Assembly (NCBI RefSeq): GCF_002865645.1
Contig: NW_020194693.1
Location: forward strand, 1,302,001 to 1,366,000
Source: Hyaloscypha bicolor E
Taxonomy: Eukaryota; Ascomycota; Leotiomycetes; Helotiales; Hyaloscyphaceae
Length of the DNA stretch: 64,000 bases
Direction: 5' to 3'
Positions 22,371-33,299 of the stretch are shown one piece after another. A program made the position numbers and the translations under genes. The notes beneath the pieces are model-generated. The model was given only the letters and a program-made list of their open reading frames with translations. It did no database searches and was not told where the DNA came from. Position 1 is the first letter of the stretch. Every line of letters begins with the position of its first letter.

Positions 22371-23773
22371 TTCACGATTCTGAATTCGTGGGCCCTAAAG
22401 GACGTATTAGGGTACCAAATAATAAAGGCATTTTTATCCCGGATAACCCCGATTTGGATATCCGCAAAATTATATATCCAGGCTCAAATAGGAACCCCTA
22501 GTAGGATACAAAACAGCTACTAGTATAGATTACTAGGATACTCAATATATTCAAACAGAAGCACCCAAACTATATAGCTATTCTAATATTCGATTAGTCC
22601 TCCGTATACGCTTTGCATGGCGAAGGTGCACTAAACGCCTTTGGTATAAATAAGGCACCAGGAGAAGTTAAAAAGGGTAATATTAAGGCCTATAGAAGGA
22701 ATACGTACTTTTCACTAGAGTATATGATTCCGGGATTACAGGGCACTATTCAAGTCCTTTGGCAACTTAATCCGAATAGAGAAAGAGAGCCTAAGGGCAT
22801 AAAATAGATTCTCATTAAGCGAGATTATAATATACCTGGCTTAAGATTTAAGTATCCAAAGGGTACTAAGTATACTGTACCCCTTAAATACTCTCCTGCT
22901 ATTAAATAAACGTGCTATTTAGCTCGTATACTATCGAACCACCAAGACTTCTTTAAAGAGAAGTCCCAAGTTAAAGAGCTTATTATAGATCGGGGACATA
23001 AGGCTGTGTTTTTACCGAAGTTCCACTGCGAAATCAACCTAATTGAGATATACTAGGGATATAGCAAAACTCGATATTATCAAGTAAAGAAGGCTAGCTT
23101 CCCAGATACTAAGATTAAGGTAGTAGAGGCACTTGAATCTTGTTTGATTGAGACCAGTGTATCAAAAAAGTAATCAAGGTATTCCGAATATTCATGAATA
23201 TTCATAATTAGCTTGAATAGAATATAATTACCGCAATGCTTAAATAATTTGATTAGATTAGAATATATAATCATGAATATTCATGAATACTTTGATTACT
23301 CTACACGTGACCATTGCACGTGATACGCTAGCCTAATTAAGTAGAGGTCCCACTCTAGTGTCTCCTTAGCGCCACCTCGCTGCCTAATTAGTGGGTCGAA
23401 AGCCTTGCAAAGACGATGCTAGATCGGGAGCCATACCTAATTAGGTTAGTATATCACGTGAGACTGTCACGTGTATAGTAATTAAAGTATTCATGAATAT
23501 TCATGATTACCTCAATTAGAATCTGATTAGAATATAATTAGTGGGTATTTTTGATGAATAAATTAGATTACTAGCCAGTATTCTAATCTAATCTATTCAT
23601 TTGACACACTGATTGAGACTATACGGAGATTTTGCAACCGTATATTCCGCTGGATAGATGTATATCGGAAGGGATTAAGTATTAAACAAGCTGCTTGGTA
23701 TATACGGAAGCAAAAACGCCATAGAACAATATCTAAAAAGGTAATAAATAAATGGGATAATATACAAAAGTAA
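22371..23773 (+). pseudogene. DDE transposase relic (C-terminal part), split by a MITE
   Basis: Readable stretches include HDSEFVGPKGRIRVPN, then FD-stop-SSVYALHGEGALNAFG (catalytic Asp region, stop replacing Gln), IIDRGHKAVFLPKFHCEINL followed by IEIY (catalytic Glu region; Trp codon now TAG) and, after the MITE, ETIRRFCNRIFRWIDVYRKG and QAAWYIRKQKRHRTIS. The PKFHCELNxIE-type signature belongs to a widespread fungal DDE transposase group. TAG replacing CAG or TGG shows transition decay. Upstream coding, possibly from about 20930 and with introns, is too damaged to delimit. Positions 23147-23619 are the inserted element and its target duplication. Confidence 0.75.
23155..23611. mobile_element. 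hAT-like foldback MITE nested in the transposase gene
   Basis: 457 bp with imperfect 12-bp termini CAGTGTATCAAA and (inverted) CAGTGTGTCAAA, flanked by a perfect 8-bp duplication ATTGAGAC (23147-23154 and 23612-23619). Removing it together with one duplication rejoins the transposase frame from CLIET to IRRF. Internally two arms (about 23268-23340 and 23439-23512), each with ATTCATGAATATTCATGA and CACGTGA words, are inverted copies, so the element can fold back. An 8-bp duplication points to hAT-type transposition. There is no coding capacity. Confidence 0.88.
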
Positions 23774-24228
23774 GGGAAAGAAGGTAGCTAAGTAATAAGT
23801 AAGGTTTATGGATTTAGTTCGGCCAAAAGTTAGCTTGAAACCTATATAATTAGGGCCCTACTATATATATAATATATATAATACCAGAAAAAGCTATATT
23901 TAGTATTTAGGAAGGTTTACTTAAGCTTATAGGGCTTAATTATTATTATTATATTAATAATAAGGCTAGTGAGATGCCGCAATCTCCCCCTGAAGTCCGG
24001 AATCACGTGATCTTGCGAGCAAATATATTAGCGTTTTATATGAGGAAAAATCAAAAAAGTAAAAAGGGTCCGTACACTTTGAACCTCGATTATTAATGAA
24101 CCACAAATTATATTAAAAATCTGATTAATAGGTATTTTTCGCCTGGTTCTACTCTATAATCGCATCACTTAGTATTAATTAATTAGGGTTGTGGTTAAAA
24201 AGTTATTATGGGCGTAAAAGAGCGACCG

Positions 24229-24256
24229 TTTTGTCGCTTTTGGATCGGACCGACTG
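24229..24256 (-). repeat. Right terminal inverted repeat of the TA-flanked transposon
   Basis: Inverted copy of 20589-20616, ending GGATCGGACCGACTG before the TA duplication. Confidence 0.9.
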
Positions 24257-24258
24257 TA

Positions 24259-26375
24259 TGCAACATACAGCCTTTGATCTGTGTGTAAATACGGACGGAA
24301 CCTCACTTCCGTCTCTCCCTCCTCACGTCCGCGCATCTGCGCCGCTCGTCGAGACTCGACGCGTGCCTGCACGGATCCTTCTCGAAGGATCACGGCTTGT
24401 TTAATCTACAACTGAAATCCTTCCTGGTCCTAGCCTACAGATGTTATTTTGGGTGTGAGATTGGGTTTTGATTTGCATTCGTGAAACGAGGGGGGTTTTG
24501 AGCTGATGGTTAGATTGAACATCAGGGGGTCTGAGGGTTCGGTGGGATGTGGGGCTGGAGGGTTGCTCACGTGGTTTTAAAGTTGGATGTGGATGGAAGA
24601 GGTATATTTGATTGCACTAGTCAGAGGATAATTTGGAGTCTATTTTCTGAGTGGCTTGGATTGAGAGCATTTAAGACAAGGAGAGAGAGTTGGTATTAAT
24701 GCTTGAGAGGGCGTGCAGGCGCTTGACACGGGACTAGTATTTCACATAATGAAAATAATGCAAAGTTGGCTCTCCGTTATGCACCGATTTCAGCTACGGG
24801 GCCTTCATGGTTTCCCTTTACCTCTCAATCGAATGCTGTTCTAGTTCAATTTCCAATCCCGAAACTTCCCCACCCCTAAAGCTTTCTCTAAACAAATGCA
24901 CCTGTAGTAAGCGAATCTTCCTTTATAAACCAGATACCGGCTTATAAATAGAATCTTTAACTAAAGCATGTCATTACTTATACCCCCCCGCCCTTACAAA
25001 AATACTATATTTATATTACTAAGGCCCTGTAATGGCTGATATAACGGCATAATCTACCGGGAATAAGGAATCGGAAATAGGTCTAACGGAACTACGCCAA
25101 AAAGCTTGGGTAAAGTAATACTAAAAGTTCGAGACATTCCCCCTTCTTTACTCTCTAGCTTAGTATTTTCAATACATAAGATTTATTAAACTTTAAGCCT
25201 TTAACTATTGCATTAATTCCGCCATTATATAATACTAAGCTCACTCGACTTGGCTTATAAAAATAATATAATATTACTTGTAAAGAACTTGTATTTATTT
25301 ATAGAAAGTAAAGATAAAATACTGCTTTTAATATTCGATAATTTCCTTGAACTATAAAGAACTAGAGAGCTTAGCTAGAAATATAGCACCCTTTATAACC
25401 TAGTTAATCTCGGAGTCTGGTTATTGGCTAGAGCAAATAATGCTTTCCTTCTAGTAATTAGTTCTTTACTAATATAAAAGAAAAAAGACTTTATTTTTAT
25501 AACTCGATTAATCTCGAAATTTGGCCTTTAATTAAAGCAAATAACAAAACCTCGATATTAATAAAAGTAAAAGAACCGGCTCTTTCCTTATTATAAAAAG
25601 AATTAGTTATAATTTACTAATTTAAAATAGTAAAAAAAATAGTCGGTTTTAGTTTATTAACTTAAAACTAGATAAAATAATAATTAGTTATAGTTTACTA
25701 ATATTAAATAAGAAGAACATATTTAGTACTTATCTTTATAGCCTATAAAAGAAAGTCTTAGTATAAGATAGCACTTTTCTTATATTTTGACTAGTTTAGA
25801 CGATTTTAAAGAAAGGAGTACAACGGAAAAGGATCAAATCCTAAATAAGATACAGGAACTCGCCAATCATCTTATTAATTGCTTTTTCCTTCCGAGTAGC
25901 TCCCCTCGCCCGGGCAAGCATATATGCCCTACATAGCCACCGCCAGCTAGCGGCATCCACGCCACCGGCGCATAATATTCCCAACAACGCCCAAAAGAGT
26001 CAGAGTCCTGTGGCCTCGAAACTCTGCGGAGCCAATAAGAAACGATTGATATGCCGTCTGTAAAAGCGGTGAGCTTTGGCTTTCCTTTTCAATCCCGCAG
26101 CCTATTTTTTTCTTCCTACTTTCGGGCGTTTAAAAGCCACTCATGCTGCGACGCCCAACGCTTTCCTACAACCTGCATACCTAGGTATTTGATCTTCTTC
26201 ACCGCTCGAAATACATTAATTGAGAGAACCCCATCAAAATTTCAACCACAACCCCCCAGAAGCACAGCTCTTCTTTCTCTTACTCATCGGGCCTCAAACT
26301 CGAGCGATCTTATATATTTTCGAATCCATTCCCGAAATAACATCTCCTCTCGAATTACTCAATTGAAGGACCAGC
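24259..26375. other. Intergenic and RIP-relic stretch upstream of the island gene
   Basis: 24.26-24.95 kb is of normal composition without a supported gene. 24.95-25.85 kb is AT-rich with many TAG/TAA words and looks like an unidentifiable repeat relic. 25.85-26.37 kb returns to normal composition and is probably the promoter and 5' UTR of the next gene. Confidence 0.5.
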
Positions 26376-28319
26376 ATGCGTCGAGTCGTGCTGGATGAAA
26401 TATTCCCTCTATCTAGTAGCTTTGGGATTTGGTTGCTCTGTCTTCCACTTTTATTTCATCCTGCACAAGCGCAAGATATATGCACCATCCCAACACCGCT
26501 GCCCGCCTCTCAGAAGCCGAACTTCATGAGCTGCTTATCCACAATTCAGAACATGAGTCCCTATTGCCGGAGCAAGAGCGGATATTTTTATGACATGAAT
26601 GCCGGCATACTCACATTCATCGGCTGTGAGGCCATGTGCGGTCAAGGCATTGGATTATGGGAGTGGAAGGACACATTTAATCGCCTTTGGCTCCTGGTTC
26701 TACCTACCGTCGTCCTGATTGCTCACCTTGCTTTCCCTCCTCTGGGTTGGCACAATTATGTTGTTGTCACTTTTCACGCTGTCGGCAACCCAGTGGGCAG
26801 CCTCAGGAGCCTTTTAACACGTTGCAACAAGCATCGACAGCTCCGCTGTGCTGCTAAGAAAAATTTTCCGCAGGAACTTCAACTTTCAGAGGCGGTTGCA
26901 ACTGTTTTTGCAGCCTATGAAGAGCTCGGCTGGCATGACGTCTCGACACACTTCAAGGAATGGGTGCCGGAGAATCTTGGCTTGGAAGAAAAACTCATCA
27001 TCACACGAGCAAGTCGTCAATTATCTTCCACAAGACTGTCGTCGACACTTTCAGCTAGTGTCGCGATTGTGACCCTGGTGGGGACTCTTGCGGCGGCTAT
27101 TCTTCGAACTATCCAACAAATAGATGAGAATAATACCCGCGTTTATATTGATACAGCCCACACTATTGCAGTGGTCTGTATTCTCTTCATCTCGATCCCT
27201 CAGGTGTGGTTTAGTGCTAGACTTGGGACATTCACAACTGAGTCCGATGCAATCTACATCATAAATACCATGAACAACTCTCTGACTGTTAGAGCAAATG
27301 GACACGCGATTTTCCCTCCTATAGAGCAACTTGCGAGCTGTCCTTCACAGTCTTCTACCCGTGATCCATGGCTTTCCGGACAACTACGCACACGGCTTGA
27401 GTTATGGCTTTCTAGGCATGGCCTCTCGTGGCTCGAAGAATTCTTCACTCATTGTACTCTGCCACACGACAATCCCGAGAGCAGGATATTTCATCAGAAC
27501 TCGCAGGAGAAGTCAAGCCAATTGAGCATCAATCCCTCTTGGCGTCCGTGCCCGCATTTTGATACAGATGGCAAACACCATTATAAGTTGTTGCTATTAA
27601 GTGTTCTCTGGGTCATCTCTGGGGCATGTCTTCCAGCAATCTTCCTGTCCGCAACAAACCATGCAGATACGAGGAAGATCGCAATTGGCTGCCGCTCCAT
27701 GACATGGTCTATAATCATGGGGACTTGGCTTCTTAGTTTTGTGTCCGACAGCGTTATCCGATGGCTCATCTGCCGTCGTTACACCCGCCCTGATCTGATT
27801 GATAAAATCGCATTGATATGGCGGTGGACTGTATATAAGGATGCATTTGTTACTTTTGTTGTTGTTGTTCTGATTTTGGTTGTTGAGGTCGGAACCTACA
27901 ACTCCTGTTGGTGTAGAGTATCATTCTCACACCCAGCGATTGTGAACATAATGCCTTATTCCCCCTCTCAGTGGAAGACAGCGCAGACTTTGTGGATCGG
28001 TCTTCCGTCGGCAGGGCTGGTCGTTAACTTTAGCCTCATTATGTGTGTTGAACTTCACTGGAAGGAATGGAATGGTAAGTACCCACGCCTTTCCCGAGAG
28101 GGTGGGAGTCCTCTATGCAAGAATAGGAAGGAAACGGAGAAAGAATTAGACGAATTGAACATGTTGGAAGGACGACTTCATAGAGAGCGAGAGCGAGAGG
28201 GAAGCGAAGTAGTTGAATTGCAACAATCTGGACAGGAATCTAACCATGGAGAAGATACAGAGCCGCAGAGTTTTTTGCTCAGTATTCTTAGTCTTACTGT
28301 ACATAATGAGAGAGACTAG
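26376..28319 (+). CDS. Secreted-leader multi-pass membrane protein of unknown function
   Basis: A single uninterrupted frame of 647 residues in normal codon usage. A signal peptide is likely (IWLLCLPLLFHPAQAQ, cleavage after about residue 33), followed by an ectodomain with five Cys (36, 53, 64, 84, 88), then membrane spans near 103-122, 223-244, 260-280, about 405-425, 440-462, 485-507 and 535-560, and a charged C-terminus rich in Glu and Arg. I do not recognise a named family; the layout resembles large lineage-specific membrane proteins of filamentous ascomycetes. It is free of the nonsense codons seen in everything around it. Function is not assigned; a missed intron cannot be excluded. 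Confidence 0.75.
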   Translation: MRRVVLDEIFPLSSSFGIWLLCLPLLFHPAQAQDICTIPTPLPASQKPNFMSCLSTIQNMSPYCRSKSGYFYDMNAGILTFIGCEAMCGQGIGLWEWKDTFNRLWLLVLPTVVLIAHLAFPPLGWHNYVVVTFHAVGNPVGSLRSLLTRCNKHRQLRCAAKKNFPQELQLSEAVATVFAAYEELGWHDVSTHFKEWVPENLGLEEKLIITRASRQLSSTRLSSTLSASVAIVTLVGTLAAAILRTIQQIDENNTRVYIDTAHTIAVVCILFISIPQVWFSARLGTFTTESDAIYIINTMNNSLTVRANGHAIFPPIEQLASCPSQSSTRDPWLSGQLRTRLELWLSRHGLSWLEEFFTHCTLPHDNPESRIFHQNSQEKSSQLSINPSWRPCPHFDTDGKHHYKLLLLSVLWVISGACLPAIFLSATNHADTRKIAIGCRSMTWSIIMGTWLLSFVSDSVIRWLICRRYTRPDLIDKIALIWRWTVYKDAFVTFVVVVLILVVEVGTYNSCWCRVSFSHPAIVNIMPYSPSQWKTAQTLWIGLPSAGLVVNFSLIMCVELHWKEWNGKYPRLSREGGSPLCKNRKETEKELDELNMLEGRLHREREREGSEVVELQQSGQESNHGEDTEPQSFLLSILSLTVHNERD

Positions 28320-29074
28320 GGTGCACTTGATTAAAGGCCGTATGTGGACAAAGTTCCCCCAGCGTGCGGGCATGGTACGGCACGGTCGGGCGTGAAATTT
28401 TTTCTATTTTTTAAATCCCCAAGAATTGTATGTTCTTAAATTCACCGCCTCTCTCAATATCTATAGTTCTTTTTCGAGCAATTTGAAGGCACCACATTAA
28501 CTTTGGTCACATCCACATAGGGATAGTCTACTATGTGCCAGCAACTGTGTCCTACGTCATTAGGTCAAGTAGTAGGTCTTCTTGTCTATCTTTTTATTAC
28601 CATACTTTTCCTTAAGCTCTAATAACTTCCAAATTCAAGGGTACGCTAGGGTGACGCTTGTTGATTTCTCTCACGAGAATGAGAGTGGTCATGTCTAACG
28701 CGTATTCACATCCGGTCAACATAAAGAAAGCAATTTTATGTATTGTACACCGCAACTATCTCCATTTACAATAGTAACGGTCTCCTAAAAACAGAAAAGT
28801 ACCATTAAACTACTACCACCTAATCCTTCACCACACATTCTCCACAACTTTATGTCTACAAGTGTTCTGAACTCAAATTTTCTGAGAGATCCCAGGTTGG
28901 ATAGCCTCGAGTTAACGAACCAGCTGATCCCAAATTTTCTTCTATAAAGCCATTTCATCTAAGCTTATAACCGTCGGACCTGGCCTACCACTATATTAGC
29001 ATCTCTCTTCCCGAAATGAAAGTACAAGAAAATTGGAGATTACATACTTTATAACTCAATAATTAGCCGTATAT
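28320..29074. other. Transition from island gene to AT-rich block
   Basis: No gene seen. Composition falls gradually towards AT-rich; includes the 3' flank of the island gene. Confidence 0.4.
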
Positions 29075-32000
29075 TATGGGAGGGAAACTGCGACAAGACA
29101 AAAACCCACATAAAGTATACCAGAGTACAAAACGTGACTTAATAGTAAAATAACAAGATTAAAGGCATAAATAGTAAAACATAAATAGTATATAGTATGC
29201 AAAAGCTTAATTAATTAAATATAAAGAAGGAATTATTATCTAGAACTATAGAAAAGCCAGCTTTCTTATATAATTTCCGCAAGTTATATATAAAAGGCTC
29301 TAGCCTTTATTATATAACTAAAATATTAAAACTATTAAAATAAAGCAATTTTAACAGAATATGGCTTGCTATATTATATCTAACTCCTTATTTATTTATA
29401 CTTATTCTCTAAGTACTAAAAACTAATTAAAAATCCCTATTTAGAGTTCGAAATAACGAAATAGTTAGAATCTTCCTTTACTAGCGTTTCTAATTTCTTC
29501 TTAATATACCGAAAATATAATCTATTACTCTTAAATAGTTTTATTTTATACTCTCGAACTTGCTTAAAGATAATCTAAATCTGTTTAATTATATTCTTAT
29601 ACTAAATATAATATAGTTCTTCTTATTATTTAATATCTGCTTTTAATTATTAGTTAATTTCAGTCTTTATAGCTAGATACTAAAATAGCTTATTATAGCG
29701 AATTATATTATATATTATACTAATATATTTCAAATAAATAGCTTCTTTAAATTTTATATTACCTTTAATGTCCTTAAATTAGCCTTTAGTAAAAGAGAAA
29801 AGCTCTTAATAAAAAACTTTAATAACTTTATAAAAGACTTTATTTCTATATATTTTATTCTAAATAGTAATTAGGCTTATTAGAATTATAATAAAAGAGT
29901 TTTCGAGTAATAAATTATTATTAAACTATTTTTTAATTACTATTTTATTCGAGAATTATTATTTAACTATAATTCTAGACTTATAAATCATTTAATTAAA
30001 AGTATTTATTTATTTAGTTAAGTATTATATATTTAAATACTTTTCTTTTATTTCTTTTACTAAATATTTATTTAATTCCTTTATATTTTTCAAATTGAAA
30101 TTATTATAAATAAAGAAGTAATTAATATTTTTAAGGACTTTTTTATTAAAGAAAGCTGCCTTTTTATAATTTATAAAGAAAATATAATTAATATTTTAAT
30201 TTTTCTTATTAAGAGAGAACTTATTATTTAAAGTTTTAATAATAGCTAGATTATTAGTATTATTTTTATATTAATAGTAATTAATATTTCCAGAAATATA
30301 ATATTAGATTAATTAAAGATAAATAACTAGATAAATAAAATATTTAGCTAATATTTTATAAAATTCAAGCTATATTTAAGAAGTTTGCTATTAAGAATTA
30401 AAAAACTAAAATAAAATAGCTATTATCTAGATTTCTATATTTTAATATTTTATTTTTTTTAGAAATAAAACTATAATATTTCTATTTTCTCTATTAAGAG
30501 TTCTCGAATATTAAGCTTTTTAATTTATTTCAAATAATTCTTTTTATAGATATAGCTATTTATATTTAGATTAGAAATACTAGATTTAGAAATAGAAGCT
30601 ATAATATTAAATTAAAGCTATAGATTTGAGTAAAATTAATTAGAAATCCGATATTTAATTTTATAGTTTATAATTTTTTTATTTTCTAAAAAGAAATCCT
30701 ATATTTTCTTATATATTTAGATAATAGAAATATATTTCTTATTTTTAGTAATTTTATAAATCTTAGTAACTATTTTCAAGATATTTATAAGCTTAATATT
30801 AATTATCTAGATAGAGAAAATATTAGTAAATTATTAAAAAAATATTTTATAAGAAATTTCAAGAAATCTATTAATAATTCTACAATATTCTTATTTATAA
30901 ATAAGTTCTAAAATATTATTATATAACTCTTTAAAGATATAGTTATTCTAATAACTAAATATTAGCTTCTATTTAGCTAATATCTTATAAATATAGTATT
31001 TAGATATATTATTAATATTATTAATTCTTTTTATTTATTTTAGTTTTTAGCTTTCTAAATAATATTTATTTTTTATTTTTCTCTATTTTATTTTCTAATC
31101 TATTACTAATCTTATACTTAGATTAGTATCTAGATTTATATTATTTATTAGAAGTTTTAGGCTTGATTTTTTTTTCTTACTAGATTCTTAATTAATTATA
31201 CTAGTTCTATTAGTTCTACTAGTAATACTAGTAATACTAGTAATAGGTTTTATTAGATTAGTTCTAGTCTTATTAGCTGAATCTAATTAAGTTATTATTA
31301 AAATTATAATAGAAATCTATTTTCTAGGCTTATTATAAAAACTAGAAAAAGGTTTATTATTATAATATCTTTTAATAAAAATTCCGGAAATATTAAAAGT
31401 ATATTATCTAGCCTCAAAATTATTAACTAATAATAGCTTAAAAACTAATTTTCTAGATTTCGAAATAGCTTTAATATATTTAAATATTTTAGTAATATCT
31501 AATTTAGTAAATATACTAGTATTCTAATACTTCTTATTCTTAATATATTTTAAAATAGCTTTATTAATTAATTAAATAGCCTTATATATTAAAGCTTTTA
31601 TTTTTTTTTAAAAATATAACTTTTTATAAATACTATTAATATATTAGCTAAAGGCTTTATTATATAATATAATTCTATTCTTATTCTTAGTTTCTAAACT
31701 ATTTATTATAGGTTTAATTTATTAAGCTTCTTTTATTTGCTTTTAGTAATATCTTTAATAATATTCTCGAATTCTCTATTATTAGCTTAATAATTCTTTA
31801 GCTTCTCTTTAATTAATTCTAGTCTAATTCCGTTTTTAATAAAGGTTTTCTATTTTAAAAGCTTATTATATATATTACTTAGCTTATTAAAGATATTTGT
31901 ATTAAATTTAGTAATTATAGCTATGTTTTCTAGTATTAATAAGCCTTTTATAATTATTTAAGCGCTTTTAATATTCTAAATTTTAATACTATTAATTTAT

Positions 32001-32560
32001 AGGCTTTTAGTAATACTATAACTTATAAGAACTAGTTATTATAATTTATTAAATTAAGAAATCTGTTTTTCGGCTATTTTATTATTTTTAAAGAAGTTAT
32101 TTAGATATTATTAATATAATAATTATAAGTTATAGAATTAAAAATTCTCGAAATTATAAGAATTTCTTTTAAATATTTTTTAAAATAAAAAAGAAATTAG
32201 AATAAACTTAAATTATATAAAAGTATTATATATATTCAAGTTTTTTTTTTCTAATAAAAAAAAATAAAACTGAAATAGTAATATATATAATAGAGAAAAT
32301 AAATATAATAAGTAAATATATTTAAAATAATATAGTTATAAATTAGAAATAATTACAAAAAATAAAATATAGAATTAAGCTTTTATTATAAAAAAGAATA
32401 CTAATATATATATTTAAAGAAATATAATTTAAGAAATAATTAAGATAAGTTAAATTAAATAATAATAATAAAAAAATATAAAATTTATAATATAAATATA
32501 TTTTAATTTCTTATTTACTTAAAAAAATTTATTAATTCAAAAATAATATAAAGAAAAAGA
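29075..32560 (-). mobile_element. Repeat family B, copy 1 (class unknown, RIP-degraded)
   Basis: Begins TATGGGAGGGAAACTGCGAC and is colinear with the copy starting at 61121 (TGTGGGAGGGAAACTGCGAC) for as far as the right copy can be followed (to about 30490 here). The minus strand gives protein-like sequence through many TAA/TAG stops, so the coding strand is probably minus and 29075 is its downstream end. I cannot identify the class. The right boundary is approximate: the sequence merges into a Copia remnant near 32.56 kb. Confidence 0.55.
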
Positions 32561-32782
32561 AATAATATAGGAAATATATAAAAAATATAAAAAATATAAA
32601 AAATAAAAAATAAAAATAATATAATATATTTTTATTAAATATATAAATAATAAAAGATTATAAAGTTAAATAAATTAAAAGAGAATTGAATTCTACTAAT
32701 AAATACTTTTAAGTATCTAATTAATATAAATATTATATAATTAGATATAAAAAAATAAATTAAATATAAATAGAATAGAAAA

Positions 32783-33080
32783 TGTAATATATATAGGGTC
32801 GCACGTGACTTAAAGGCATATAACGAACCTCGGATATCGCAGGTATTAATTAGGGAGTTCGGTAGCCCTTTAATATCCTAACTAATTACTATTTATATTA
32901 TATATATTAGGTTTATAAATTACTAATTATATATATACTATCGGGGCCTCCTATTTAGAGAGGGCTTCCCTGGATCTTACAGGAGAGACAGAGATTAGTT
33001 CTATACTAAATTTAATACTATAGTTTTATAATATACTAATTTATTCTATTATCTTATTACCTACTAATAAATATCTTATA
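32783..33080 (+). repeat. Gypsy 5' LTR
   Basis: 298 bp. Less mutated than its partner: it keeps GCACGTGAC and GATATCGCAGG where the 3' LTR has TA-rich versions. Confidence 0.9.
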
Positions 33081-33299
33081 AGCTAATCTCTTTACCCTTA
33101 AAGAAGGTAATTTAATAAGTAATTATATCTCGAAATCTGTAAAATATATAATTCCTTACTAAAGCTATTCTTATAGAGAAAGTCGACTAGATTAACCCTA
33201 ATACGGGTAATAGTAAAGGCTCGTCTAATACTTTTAACAGGGCTCCTTAGGAGCCTCCGAGAGCCAGTAATAATAACGGAAATAATTCCGGTAATAATT

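Larger units (their letters stand above)
20589..24256 (+). mobile_element. TA-flanked TIR DNA transposon (IS630/Tc1/mariner-type), degraded
   Basis: A 3668-bp element bounded by perfect 28-bp terminal inverted repeats starting CAGTCGGTCCGATCC, flanked on both sides by TA (20587-20588 and 24257-24258), the target duplication of the Tc1/mariner superfamily. Subterminal sequence is also inverted-repeated (GACCGCTCTT near 20828 against 24215-24228). The interior is AT-rich and carries a broken DDE-type transposase on the plus strand. The transposase is interrupted by a second, smaller element (23155-23611). The boundaries are clear from the sequence. Confidence 0.9.

Noticed and set aside
23181..23510. 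Repeated ATTCATGAATATTCATGA units as a CRISPR-like array
   Set aside because: Only three occurrences, irregular spacing, and they form the inverted arms of a eukaryotic MITE.
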